Origin: Sporosarcina jeotgali
GTDB taxonomy: Bacteria > Bacillota > Bacilli > Bacillales_A > Planococcaceae
Assembly (NCBI RefSeq): GCF_033304595.1
Contig: NZ_CP116341.1
Span: forward strand, 415,001-479,000
DNA length: 64,000 nucleotides
Reading direction: 5' to 3'
Part shown: piece by piece, positions 33,840-43,206 of the stretch
Layout of the letters: each line of letters starts with the position of its first letter
Numbering within the stretch: position 1 is the first letter of the stretch
Notes under the pieces: model-generated
What the model was told of the DNA's origin: nothing
The model's database searches: none
The model's input: the letters and a program-made list of their open reading frames with translations, nothing else
Program-made: the position numbers and the translations under genes

Positions 33840-34215
33840 TTTAGCCAAAGTATAATTCAATTTTCAATGTATAAATATGGATGAAATTATGTTCTGCAGA
33901 TTTTATCGAATTATTAGTTCATAGATCTACATCAATAAGGGGCCAAATGTGTACCATTTTGATACGTATTGTATTTTTATGGATTTTACTAGTTAAAATT
34001 ACGTTAAATACTTCTATATATTTCAATTTTTCTATTGCTATTAACATGGGATATTATATAATAAAATTAATTGAGTATATTCTGTTAATTTTATGAAGGT
34101 ATTGAAATCGTTTTACTGAAATGGGAGATCTTGCATGACGCTGTGGATTCTAAGATTTCGATAACTCATTTGTTCCACAGCAGATTGATAGGATTATGGG
34201 AGGTTAGAAAGGTCA
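33840..34215. other. AT-rich non-coding region upstream of comK-2
   Basis: Very AT-rich, no supported gene. It probably contains the comK-2 promoter, but I cannot place it with confidence. Confidence 0.4.
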
Positions 34216-34342
34216 TTAAAGGAGGTGAGTGCAGTTGTGAATGGAACGCAAAAAAACCTTAAGCGATACTAGTCTGCGCAGACCCAATCGCTTAAGGCAA
34301 AGCAGCTGGGTATACCAGCCTATATGCTAGTATACCCTTTTT
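34216..34342 (+). promoter_or_regulatory. comK-2 leader: tiny frame, conserved hairpin, competing terminator
   Basis: Same layout as before comK-1. Ribosome site AAAGGAGGTGAGTG (about 34218-34231), then an 11-codon frame GTG 34237 to TAG 34272. Hairpin 1 pairs CCTTAAGCGAT (34257-34267) with ATCGCTTAAGG (34287-34297) around TAGTCTGCGCAGACCCA. The terminator pairs GGGTATAC (34308-34315) with GTATACCC (34330-34337), then TTTTT. GCTGG/CCAGC (34305-34309, 34315-34319) competes with it. Stem sequences differ from comK-1 but the loop and terminator core are conserved. Confidence 0.7.
34237..34272 (+). CDS. Putative leader peptide of comK-2
   Basis: Translation gives MNGTQKNLKRY with the stop in the hairpin loop, the same place as in the comK-1 leader (MRRKENERNLRV). 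The NL-(R/K) core is shared. An overlapping 29-codon frame from ATG 34241 is the alternative. Confidence 0.4.
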   Translation: MNGTQKNLKRY

Positions 34343-34384
34343 AAACTAAAAATAAAGAGAAAACTGAAAAAGGGGAGTAGAATC

Positions 34385-34933
34385 TTGCATACTAAAGAGA
34401 CTTATATCATTACAACAGAAACGAGTGTCATCTTTCCATATTTTAATGAGTGCGGCAGGTTGCTGTCTATGATACTAGAAGGGGATCAGATTGTGATTGT
34501 GCGCTGCTCACCGACAGAAATCATCGATTTCAATTTGCGTCGCGGCGGCAGCAGTTTGAAAGGTGCGGTGGAGGGAGCCAATGAGATCTTAGGAAGCAGT
34601 TCGTTGTCCCCGGTTGCGATCAGCAAAAAACATGGCATTTACATGACCCCTACCTGTTCATCCAGACTGCCCGAATGTATATGGATGGCGATTGGACATG
34701 TTAAACAGTACGTGGAAAACGAAGAGAAGCAAGTATCAGTCATCTTAAATAATGGCAGTCGAGTGGATCTGCCCATCAGTTTTTATAAATTTGATACGCG
34801 CTATCTACGCGCATGTAAGCTTCAATATGGGATTGAAACGAATACCGATCAGGTCATGAAAGTGCGTGAGAAATACACGCAGTCTTATATACTTAAGAAG
34901 AATGTGAAAGGATTGAATTATACGGAAGAGTAA
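34385..34933 (+). CDS. comK: ComK-family competence transcription factor (paralogue 2)
   Basis: A 182-residue ComK homologue, clearly paralogous to the protein at 27823: IDFNLRRGGSSLKGAVEGA, KHGIYMTPTCSSRLPECIW and VDLPISFYKFDTR occupy the same positions. TTG 34385 follows AAAAGGGGAGTAGAATC. It is followed by a perfect terminator, so it is monocistronic behind its attenuator leader. Divergence along the whole length suggests an old duplication with distinct roles, perhaps one activator and one modulator. Confidence 0.85.
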   Translation: MHTKETYIITTETSVIFPYFNECGRLLSMILEGDQIVIVRCSPTEIIDFNLRRGGSSLKGAVEGANEILGSSSLSPVAISKKHGIYMTPTCSSRLPECIWMAIGHVKQYVENEEKQVSVILNNGSRVDLPISFYKFDTRYLRACKLQYGIETNTDQVMKVREKYTQSYILKKNVKGLNYTEE

Positions 34934-34960
34934 TCCGAAAGTTAGCGATACTTAGAGTAG

Positions 34961-34995
34961 AATCCCTTGCCGTTACTATCGGCTAAGGGATTTTT
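34961..34995 (+). terminator. Rho-independent terminator of comK-2
   Basis: AATCCCTT (34961-34968) pairs with AAGGGATT (34985-34992), extended by GCCG/CGGC, then T5. Confidence 0.85.
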
Positions 34996-35120
34996 GAATT
35001 AAGAAGGACTGTGACCCCTTAAATTACATGAAGAGAAAATTATGCCGATAAAACGATTGATATGTATTTTGGCAGTCAGGCTGTCAGCAAGAAAAAATTA
35101 CTTTAAAAAAGGGTGAAATC

Positions 35121-36476
35121 ATGAGTAAAAAACAATTTAAAGCAATCGTATCCTATCTTTTTTTAACTGCAGCTATGCTTGTGGCGATCGGAATCGGGGG
35201 AGCGAGGTTCCACGCTGCGCATGCTGAAACTTCTATGGCAGCAGAGGATGTCTATTTAACACCAATGGAAATCTCTGATCTGATGAAGCCGTGGACTATC
35301 ACTTTTTCACAGCCAGTTTCAACAATTGACTTTAAAGAGGGCTTTGTCTATATCCTGAAAAACAATAGAGAGCAGGTGAAAACTGTTCCTTCTTTTTCAG
35401 CAGATGGACGAGTCTTGACGCTCACCCCCGTTTTGCCATATGAATGCAATCAAGATTATGTGGTAAAAGTGACGAAAGATGTCACTAGTGCCAAGGGGAG
35501 TAAGCTTTCACGCGGAATGCTGCGTTCTTTCTATTGCACAAATCCCGATACCATTGTGCCAAGAAGTGCAGCGGACATACAGAAGAAATGGAACCAGCTG
35601 AAACCTGTCTATTCTGGACCGCTCTTTGAAGACGAACCTCTCGCAACTGCGCCGTATAAGAAAGGGAAGCTGGCGTCTGGAGTTTCTGAAGATGCGAAGA
35701 ATATGGTGAATTTCATACGGTATCTAGCTTATTTAGAGGAAAGTGCCCGTATTGATGAGGATTATGAGAGCGCAGCTCAAGCAGCTGCAGTCGTCAACGC
35801 CGCGAATGGTACAATTTCCCACGCGCCGAAGTTACCTAGTGGTATGCCAAATGCATTGTATGAAGAGGGTTTCCGTGGTGCCAGTACAAGTAACTTAGCG
35901 ATGGGATATGAGTCTATCATTTCTTCTATTAGAAAAGGGTATATGTCTGATGCCGATACGAGTAATCGTGATAGAGTGGGACATCGCAGATGGATTTTGT
36001 CTTCTCACTTAGAATCGATCGGTTTTGGGATGGCTTATTCGCAAGCAGGGCGCGCATCTTCAGCCATGAAGGTATTTGGAGACACTGCTAGAGTTCTGCC
36101 CTATACAGAAATTTCTTGGCCGGCTAAAGGTCAGATGCCTGCGAGTTTTGTGGGGGAAAATGATCCATGGTCCATTTCGCTAAATCCTGATGTGTACGAT
36201 GCTTCCTCTGCACAGGACCTGAAAGTTACGTTGACTCGTCAAAGAGATGGACGTACTTGGAAATTTACAGCACTTGGAGAAACTTCGGATGGCTATTTCA
36301 ATATTGACTATGGGAATTATGGCCACACACCTTTTACGGTAATTGTTCAGCCGAAAGCAACGGGAGGATATATACCTGGTGATGTCTACGATTTGAAAAT
36401 TACTGGACTGCAAGGAATCGATGGACAGCCATTCGTGTATATGCAAACTACTTCGTTTTTTGAGTTGAAGGAGTGA
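35121..36476 (+). CDS. Secreted Ig-module CAP-domain protein
   Basis: A 451-residue exported protein. The signal peptide ends near AHAE (about residue 36). The SbsA-type Ig-like module follows with PWTITFSQPVSTIDF, about residues 57-140. The C-terminal half is a CAP/SCP domain: VNFIRYLAYLE, a histidine in NGTISHAP, and the signature VGHRRWILSSHLESIGFGM. Bacterial CAP proteins are extracellular and mostly of unknown substrate. The reading frame is intact, unlike three of the sister genes. A terminator pair flanks the gene. Confidence 0.8.
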   Translation: MSKKQFKAIVSYLFLTAAMLVAIGIGGARFHAAHAETSMAAEDVYLTPMEISDLMKPWTITFSQPVSTIDFKEGFVYILKNNREQVKTVPSFSADGRVLTLTPVLPYECNQDYVVKVTKDVTSAKGSKLSRGMLRSFYCTNPDTIVPRSAADIQKKWNQLKPVYSGPLFEDEPLATAPYKKGKLASGVSEDAKNMVNFIRYLAYLEESARIDEDYESAAQAAAVVNAANGTISHAPKLPSGMPNALYEEGFRGASTSNLAMGYESIISSIRKGYMSDADTSNRDRVGHRRWILSSHLESIGFGMAYSQAGRASSAMKVFGDTARVLPYTEISWPAKGQMPASFVGENDPWSISLNPDVYDASSAQDLKVTLTRQRDGRTWKFTALGETSDGYFNIDYGNYGHTPFTVIVQPKATGGYIPGDVYDLKITGLQGIDGQPFVYMQTTSFFELKE

Positions 36477-36606
36477 CTTAGTTTTTTTAGACCACGTCAT
36501 CAGAAAACTAACAACACTGTTATTTGAAGAATTCGTTGGAAATTAAGTTGCGGATCGAGACAATCATGCTCTGATTTTGAAAGGTCTATTATGACACAGA
36601 AAACTA

Positions 36607-36648
36607 AAAGGAGACATATTCGAATGCTCGCGTGTGTCTCCTTTTCTT
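36607..36648 (+). terminator. Rho-independent terminator
   Basis: AAAAGGAGACA (36607-36617) pairs exactly with TGTCTCCTTTT (36636-36646). It ends the CAP-protein gene and can also act on the opposite strand. Confidence 0.85.
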
Positions 36649-36827
36649 ACTTCAATTTAGTTACCTAAGTAACCAGTCTGATTTCTATTAGAGTGGGGTT
36701 CCATTGTTTGTATATAGAAATAGAAGTTCAAACTAGATTTCTTCCGTTAGAATTGTTTAATTAATTCCAAATTCATCCTATAATTTCATTGGTTTTCCTG
36801 TATAATCACTCCTTAGGGGGAGATATC

Positions 36828-38036
36828 TTGAAAACTTTTAAAAAATTTATAGTAACGAATGTACTTATGTGTGCTGTTGTATGTACAGCGTTAATAGTTA
36901 CAGCTCAGGCTGCAAATAATCCCTGGCCGCATGAACCAAAAACTCCAACGGACATGCAATGAACAATTAAATTCAGCAATCCAGTCGATAAAAAGACTGC
37001 TACTGCGGATACAATCTTTGTAACGAATAGTGCAGGTGAACAGTTTTATATTCCTATGGCGAATAGTAAACTGCTGCCGTCACAAACTGTAACGAATCAG
37101 TCGTATTACTACGTAAAGAACGGTTCAATATACCACAATCTTTATTCTCATTCTGGTAAAAAGTTTGAGGTTTACGAAGCGGGAAAAGCTCCTGGCTTCA
37201 TGGAAGAAGGAAAAAAGTATTACAGCACTGACAGCGCTAATTTTACAAGTGAATCAGGCAAATTTGTGGGTACTGCACATCAGTATTTTCAGTACTTGCC
37301 ATTGCTAAGTAAGACAAGCTATACGGCAGAAGAGATTGATGTGTATATTATGAAGAAACTTCAGCAACTTGAAAAAGACTATCCAAATAATCCAGACTAT
37401 AAAAATGCAAGTCAACGCAGTAAACTAATTGGAATCGGGACGCTGTTAAAACAAATGGAGAGCACATATCATGTCAATGCCCTCCACGTATTAGGCATCT
37501 CACAGAATGAAAGTACTTATGGGTTAAGTGACCATGCTCAAAAGAATAACAACTTATTTGGTTTGTATGTCTCAGATACAAATCCAGCGAATAAACAATT
37601 TTCAAGCATTGAAGCAAATGTGAAGGAGCTTATGACAGCTTTTTTAACGAAAAATTATTTACCTCCTAAAGGGGCCTATGCAAATGGGACTAATCTTGGA
37701 AACAAAGCGGTGGGGGTAAATGTAAAGTATGCATCGGATCCATACTGGGGTTCTAAAATTGCGGGGCACATGTACCGCATAGACCGTGAAATGGGCGGAC
37801 ATGAACTTGCGAATCCTAAGGATATCCGAATTGCCAACACGAAGTCTTTAAAATTTCGGTTGGATCCTAGTACAAATCAGGACTATGCGTATCACTATAA
37901 AAATATTGGAATGCCGCTAACCGTTATTGACGATCAAATTGCCGAAGCGCCATGGATGATAGTCCAGTCTGATATTGCGCCGCATGGTGTGTTGTACACG
38001 CATGGGGATTTTGTAGACAAGTTGCAACTGCCTTGA
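36828..38036 (+). pseudogene. Ig-module glucosaminidase with premature stop
   Basis: Starts at TTG 36828 after TAGGGGGAGA, with a signal peptide ending in QAA. The Ig-like module begins TPTDMQ, then TGA at 36960-36962, then TIKFSNPVDKKTATAD in the same frame. In all sister genes this position is tryptophan (PWTITF, AWTVTY, EWTVTF), so TGG has become TGA. The rest (to 38036) is open and encodes a glucosaminidase-type peptidoglycan hydrolase: LKQMESTYHVNALHVLGISQ and NESTYGLSDHAQKNNNLFG with the expected glutamate. A leaderless product could only start from downstream codons such as ATG 37056, without a signal peptide. Confidence 0.8.
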
Positions 38037-38165
38037 AAAGAAAATGAATAATTCTGCAATAGACCTTCTCTTAACTGATTTTTTGTAAGCCCCCAATTAA
38101 ATAACGCATAGGCAACGCAGCACCCCGCTTGGTACGATATTCGTATCAAACAGGAGGTGCTTTCT

Positions 38166-38354
38166 TTGTTTTTAAACCCTTTAACGATAGTCCCCGTTTC
38201 CTTACAACCCACCAAAAGTGAACAAACTCCAGCAAATCCAACGAAGACCTCCGGTCACTGTCAAATCAAGATTGGTAGCGCTGAAGTCACACTCCAGAAT
38301 GGCGTGGATGAACGGATTATCCAAGTCATTATACGGGAGCTGATGAACCAATGA
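38166..38354 (+). CDS. tnpA: IS66 TnpA-like small protein
   Basis: First IS66 gene, about 62 residues from TTG 38166 (AGGAGG 9 nt upstream) or 65 from GTG 38157. The C-terminal part (IKIGSAEVTLQNGVDE ... IIRELMNQ) matches the shortened TnpA found in many Bacillales IS66 elements. It overlaps tnpB by 4 nt. Needed for transposition in some IS66 members. Confidence 0.7.
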   Translation: MFLNPLTIVPVSLQPTKSEQTPANPTKTSGHCQIKIGSAEVTLQNGVDERIIQVIIRELMNQ

Positions 38355-38704
38355 GGCAAGATTATACAGATGTTCAGAATATCTATATTGTCTGCGGAAA
38401 AACAGACATGCGAAAAGGAATTGATGGACTCGCTACACTCATTCAAGATTCCTTTGATTTAGATCCATATGGTGATTCTATTTTTCTGTTCGCAGGTGGA
38501 AAAAAGGATCGATATAAATGTCTATATTTCGATGGTGATGGTTTCGCTATGTTGTATAAAAGACTCGATGCCGGAAAACTTCAATGGCCACGTAGTGAGC
38601 GGGAAGTGAAAAATCTAACGCAGCAAGAACTTCGTTGGTTGCTCGAATGGTTAGCTATTCAGCAGCCAAGAGCGATTGCTCCTTCATTAAAAAGCTCCTT
38701 TTAA
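38351..38704 (+). CDS. tnpB: IS66 TnpB (Orf2) protein
   Basis: A 117-residue IS66 Orf2 protein with the family core IYIVCGKTDMRKGIDGLA, FLFAGGKKDRYKCLYFDGDG and LYKRLDAGKLQWPR. Length is normal. Translationally coupled to tnpA. Confidence 0.92.
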   Translation: MRQDYTDVQNIYIVCGKTDMRKGIDGLATLIQDSFDLDPYGDSIFLFAGGKKDRYKCLYFDGDGFAMLYKRLDAGKLQWPRSEREVKNLTQQELRWLLEWLAIQQPRAIAPSLKSSF

Positions 38705-38771
38705 AAACTTCTGTTCATGGGCTCCGCTATCCGGTATACTACGTTCAACAAGAAAGAAAGCGGTGAAGGAA

Positions 38772-40343
38772 ATGGCCAATCGTACCTCTGAACAAGCATT
38801 GGAAAAAGTCATCAGTATGTTGGAAGAGCAATTGGCGCATTCCAATCAACAGAATGAACAGCAGTCCAAGCAAATCGAAAAACTAACTGAGCAGGTTCAG
38901 CACTTGACGAAGATGCTTTTTGGATCAAAATCCGAGAAATCAAGATACAATGTGCCCGACGGGCAAAGCTCTTTGTTCGATGAGGAAGAGGACCCTTTTC
39001 ACGATTCTGAGCAAACAGAAGATCAAAGCCAACAGGTGATTTCTTACACTGTTGTTCGTAAAGCATCGAAGAAGAAGCGGAATGACCATTTTCATGAAGG
39101 TGTGGAAACGGAAGTTGTTCATCATTATCCTGACCTACTCACCTGTAGCTGTTGTCAAAATGATTTGGCAAGAATCGGTGGGATAGTCGTTCGAGAAGAA
39201 GCAGAATTCATCCCTGCCAAACTGAAACGTATTCAGCATATGGAGCACTCCTATGAATGCAAACACTGCAAACTAGATAGTTCTATAGCAGCCAACATCG
39301 TGCGCGGAAAGGCACCTCAACCGGTGATTCAACGGAGTCTCGCAGGTCCAAGTGTGCTAGCCAAGGTCATATCAGACAAATATAATCTTTATCTTCCTCT
39401 ATATCGTCAGGTAAAAGAATGGCTTCGTCATGGGTTGGAAACGAATGATAAAAATCTATCCAACTGGGTGATCAAGGTTTCAAATGAGTGGCTATTGCCT
39501 TTATACCAACGGATGACTTCACTAGCGATGCGAAGGACTGTCCTACATGTTGACGAGACAACAGCGCAAGTGATTTATCGGCCTGATGGAAAGCCTGGGA
39601 ACACGAAGGCATACAATTGGGTCTACAAAACTGTTCCCTGCCAAGGACCTGTGATGGTGCTTTTCCATAGTTCGCTATCGCGAGCACGAGAAGTTCTGAA
39701 GAACTTCCTTGGTGATTACAAAGGAACAATCATTTGTGATGGCTATTCTGCATACGGCGGTTTACCAGGTGTCACCTTTGCCAACTGTTGGGCGCATGTT
39801 CGTCGTTATTGGCTGAAAGTCGACAGTAAGAATGGTAGGATTGGCGTCGACTATTGCAATCAACTCTATCGACTTGAGAACAAATTCAGAGAAATGCGTC
39901 CTGGCAAAAGGCGACGAATGCGAAAGAAGTATTCCAAACCGATTGTGACCGCCTTTTTTAAATGGATAGAAGAAAGTCATTTCTATGGGAAGAATGCGAT
40001 TGCCACTGCAACTGACTATACATTGAAAAGAAAAGATGAACTCCAACGTTTTCTTTTCGATGGGCGGATTGAAATTGATAATAATCCAGCTGAAAATGCC
40101 ATCCGTCCCAATGTTCTGGGTCGGAAAAACTGGCTTTTTTCTGTCAGTGAAGCAGGTGCTCAAGCAAATGCGATCTGTTTGAGTTTGGCTGAGACTGCAA
40201 AAATCCATGGAATCGATTTCTATGCATATTTGAAAAAAGTATTAACGGATTTGCCGTCTCTTCATTTCCAGCAGACTTCTGAACTATTGGATGCTTATTT
40301 TCCGTGGTCGCCGCAAATTCAAGAAACATGTAAATTGAGATAG
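38772..40343 (+). CDS. tnpC: IS66 transposase TnpC
   Basis: A 523-residue DDE transposase of the IS66 family. It has an N-terminal coiled coil (EEQLAHSNQQNEQQSKQIEKL), a zinc-binding segment (CSCCQNDLARIG ... YECKHCKLD), and the DDE core: HVDETTAQV (first D), GTIICDGYSAYG (second D) and IEIDNNPAENAIRP (E). No disruption is seen. ATG 38772 is preferred over the upstream GTG 38763. The element may still move. Confidence 0.93.
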   Translation: MANRTSEQALEKVISMLEEQLAHSNQQNEQQSKQIEKLTEQVQHLTKMLFGSKSEKSRYNVPDGQSSLFDEEEDPFHDSEQTEDQSQQVISYTVVRKASKKKRNDHFHEGVETEVVHHYPDLLTCSCCQNDLARIGGIVVREEAEFIPAKLKRIQHMEHSYECKHCKLDSSIAANIVRGKAPQPVIQRSLAGPSVLAKVISDKYNLYLPLYRQVKEWLRHGLETNDKNLSNWVIKVSNEWLLPLYQRMTSLAMRRTVLHVDETTAQVIYRPDGKPGNTKAYNWVYKTVPCQGPVMVLFHSSLSRAREVLKNFLGDYKGTIICDGYSAYGGLPGVTFANCWAHVRRYWLKVDSKNGRIGVDYCNQLYRLENKFREMRPGKRRRMRKKYSKPIVTAFFKWIEESHFYGKNAIATATDYTLKRKDELQRFLFDGRIEIDNNPAENAIRPNVLGRKNWLFSVSEAGAQANAICLSLAETAKIHGIDFYAYLKKVLTDLPSLHFQQTSELLDAYFPWSPQIQETCKLR

Positions 40344-40609
40344 CCCTTCGTCTTCAAATTATTGAAGAGAAGGGCTATTTGTAGAGCATGCCGAAAGGCT
40401 GTGCTTTTTTATATTACGGGCTTACGATTTTTTAAGAGAAGGTTCTTTTATGTCAACTGTGTTTTTAATATCCGTCTTCAATCAATTGGGTATGCTTAAT
40501 TAATAGGAATACAACTAACAATTTATTGATACTTTTGTTCTAGTATAATACTCCTTAGCATGCTATTCTGAAAAGGATGGACGAGTACTTAAAACTGAGG
40601 AGGAACAAG

Positions 40610-41154
40610 ATGAGAAAAGTGTTTAATGTGTTTGCAATTGCTTTGATGGTAGTCTTCACTGCGCTTACAAGTTTTCAGCCAAATGTACAGGCTGCGGGTA
40701 ACGGAGAGTGGAAAGTAATTGAGTCAAAAACGACTAGTGACGTCAATAAGCCGTGGACAATTACACTTTCTAAAGAAGTTGATGCAACTTCCGTAAAGGC
40801 AAATGAGAACGTCTATGTGCTGACTGATTTAAACGAGAAAAAAACAGTGCAGACGGAGGTATCTGGAAACACCATTAAAGTTATACCGTCCAGCTCATAT
40901 GAAACTGGAAAAACGTATGAATTGTTAATATTAGATACCGTGAAGTCAAAGAACGGTACTTCATTAAAAAACACAAAGTTCAAGTTCTCTGTGAATACTG
41001 AGCAGGGATCTGCCGATGTGAAAATCACAAAACCTGGTGTTTATGGGGGGACCTCTGCTAATCCTAAAGTCTATACAGGTGATGTTTATGTAGAAAGCGA
41101 TGGGGTTAGTGTAAAGCATGCTGTTATAACAGGTAATTTAATTGTAACAAATGC
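40610..41154 (+). pseudogene. 5' part of a transposon-split Ig-module surface protein
   Basis: ATG 40610 follows TGAGGAGGAACAAG. The signal peptide ends VQAAG (about residue 28). The SbsA-type Ig-like module follows (PWTITLSKEVDATSV ... FSVNTEQG), and then DVYVESDGVSVKHAVITG. The gene is interrupted at 41154 by a 3.2-kb transposon and resumes at 44410. Joining 1-545 of this part with the 3' part gives an uninterrupted 897-codon frame (545 + 2149 = 2694 nt including stop). Confidence 0.88.
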
Positions 41155-41279
41155 TGTAGACGCTCACTTTAAACCATCAGAAAAGACTATGCCTTTTTCA
41201 AATTCCTCCAGATTGCACACTGTACACTTCTGAGATAATATGCTAAATTTTTTGCATATTAATTCGGGAGGTTTTTTTA

Positions 41280-41809
41280 TGATCATTTCTCATAACTTTG
41301 GAATCGGATTAAAAGAATATCAAGAACGAGGGATTTCCAACGCATTTCCTCTATTTGATCACTGTCCACATTGTCATTGTGTATCACATGGAAACATCCA
41401 TCGTCACGGATTCTATTGGAGAAATGGAGTGAATGATGAACTAACCGTTAGAATTCCCATTTGTCGTATGAAATGTTTGATGTGTCAAACGAGTTTTTCC
41501 ATCTTGCCTGACTTTCTTCTCCCATACTTCCAATACACGCTTTTTACGATTCTTAGCCGTATTAAACGCGTTCTTGATGGAAAGAAGAACAATACTTATT
41601 GGCAATTACTACACTTTCATTTGAAACGTTATTTGAAGAATTTAAAATGGATTCATAGCTATTTCATAGACAATGGGAGTGTTTCGGGGATTTCTTGCGA
41701 TGAAAGAAAAGAAGCCAAAAAATATATGAAAAGGATCCTGGATTTTGGCGAATCCTCCTTCTTACGAAGGAGCTGGGGTCACTTATCAAAATATTTTATG
41801 GCACATTAA
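41280..41809 (+). CDS. DUF6431-like transposon protein with zinc-binding cysteines
   Basis: A 176-residue protein with two Cys pairs and histidines (HCPHCHCVSHGNIHRHGFYWR, then CRMKCLMCQTSFSILPDFL), typical of the DUF6431 group that accompanies transposases of this type. Probably a DNA-binding accessory, as zinc fingers of target-selection or end-binding proteins are. No catalytic motif is visible. Confidence 0.65.
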
Positions 41810-41943
41810 TTCTACCACAAACCACTAGATAATTTACAGATTATTTATCCCACACACCTTTTTCATAGTCGGATAATTGGGATAAATGTAGAATAATACT
41901 CATGGATGACCGGTCGTCCTTCCAATTAAAGGAGGAAGATTCC

Positions 41944-43206
41944 ATGAATGAAAAAACAAGAGATGAAGTGGCCTTGTTTCGTTACGGCCTCATTGCGCCA
42001 TTAGTAAATCAACAAGTTGAGGCAAAGACGTATTTGAATGAGATTGAAGGAAAGATGCATATGGTTCCACATTATGGTGAACGTAAAATCGCAGCTAAAA
42101 CTGTACAGGAGTGGCTACTTCACTATCGAAGAAATGGCTTTGAAGCGTTAAAACCAAAGAAGCGTGCAGATCGAGGCGTATCAAGGAGGCTCTCGTCAGA
42201 TGAACAGGATCATCTACTGGACAAACGAAAAAAATCCCTCCATATGCCCATCAGCGTCTTCTACGAACAACTGATTAAGAAAGGAGAGATCAACAAAAAT
42301 GAAGTTTCATACTCTACTATAAATCGATTATTGAAAAAACACAACCTTGTGGGGAAACATATTGGAGTAACGCAGGAAAGAAAACGATTTGCCCACGACA
42401 AAGTAAACGTACTATGGCAGGCAGACTTATCCCATGGACCGTACCTAACGATAAAAGAGAAAAGCGTAAAAACCTTTTTGATCGCCTATATAGACGATTG
42501 TTCAAGGTTAGTGCCCTACGGGCAGTTTTTCACATCGGAAAAGTTTGATGGATTACGTGTTGTCACAAAGGAAGCATTAATTAGACGGGGCAAGCCAACC
42601 ATTATTTACGCAGATAACGGTAAGATTTATCGCTCCGAAACATTACAGTATGCCTGTGCTCAAATAGGCATCACGCTCGCACACACACAGCCCTATGATC
42701 CTCAAAGTAAAGGCAAAATAGAAAGGTTTTTCAAAACCGTCCAGACACGTTTCTATCCGCTTTTAAGAAAAGATCCTGTCCATTCTGTAGAGGAGTTAAA
42801 TGAGCGCTTCTGGCGATGGCTAGAAGAAGATTATCACCGTAGAGTGCATGCTTCCCTTGAAGGACAAACCCCTCATGAGGTCTTTCAGTCTCAGCTTGAT
42901 CATGTAACCTTCCTTGAGGATATCGATGTGCTAGATACAATTTTCTTGAAACGTGAGCATAGGAAAGTAAAAGCAGACAGCACAATTACGCTAAATAAGA
43001 AACTGTATGAAGTACCCAATCGCTTCATAGGGGAGTCGATTGATATACGAATCGATGATAAAGGGGTTTATATTTTTGAAGAAGATAAACGTGTGGGAGA
43101 AGCAATCCTGGTCAACGTACATGACAACGCACACGTAAAGAGAACACGTTCTCCATTCTCTGTAGCTATCCATTCAGAAGAGAATGGAGGTAAGACACAT
43201 GTATAA
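41944..43206 (+). CDS. DDE transposase (TnsB/MuA/IS481-like)
   Basis: A 420-residue transposase. It has an N-terminal helix-turn-helix region (ERKIAAKTVQEWLLHYRR) and an rve-type DDE core: VLWQADLSHG (D), PTIIYADNGKIYRS (D) and PQSKGKIERFFKTVQ (E). A C-terminal Mu-type beta barrel follows (KADSTITLNKKLYEVP). ATG 41944 follows AAAGGAGGAAGATTCC. It overlaps the ATPase gene by 8 nt. The core is complete. Confidence 0.88.
   Translation: MNEKTRDEVALFRYGLIAPLVNQQVEAKTYLNEIEGKMHMVPHYGERKIAAKTVQEWLLHYRRNGFEALKPKKRADRGVSRRLSSDEQDHLLDKRKKSLHMPISVFYEQLIKKGEINKNEVSYSTINRLLKKHNLVGKHIGVTQERKRFAHDKVNVLWQADLSHGPYLTIKEKSVKTFLIAYIDDCSRLVPYGQFFTSEKFDGLRVVTKEALIRRGKPTIIYADNGKIYRSETLQYACAQIGITLAHTQPYDPQSKGKIERFFKTVQTRFYPLLRKDPVHSVEELNERFWRWLEEDYHRRVHASLEGQTPHEVFQSQLDHVTFLEDIDVLDTIFLKREHRKVKADSTITLNKKLYEVPNRFIGESIDIRIDDKGVYIFEEDKRVGEAILVNVHDNAHVKRTRSPFSVAIHSEENGGKTHV

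Larger units (their letters stand above)
38085..40425 (+). mobile_element. Complete IS66-family element
   Basis: A 2341-bp element with imperfect inverted ends (GTAAGCCCCCAAT... and ...ACGGGCTTAC). It is flanked by the 8-bp duplication GATTTTTT (38077-38084 and 40426-40433), the length typical of IS66. It carries three genes and looks intact. It inserted between the glucosaminidase pseudogene and the large surface-protein gene. Confidence 0.92.

Noticed and set aside
33881..34096. 71-residue hydrophobic frame upstream of comK-2
   Set aside because: It results from AT-rich sequence, has no ribosome site and no similarity to known membrane peptides.
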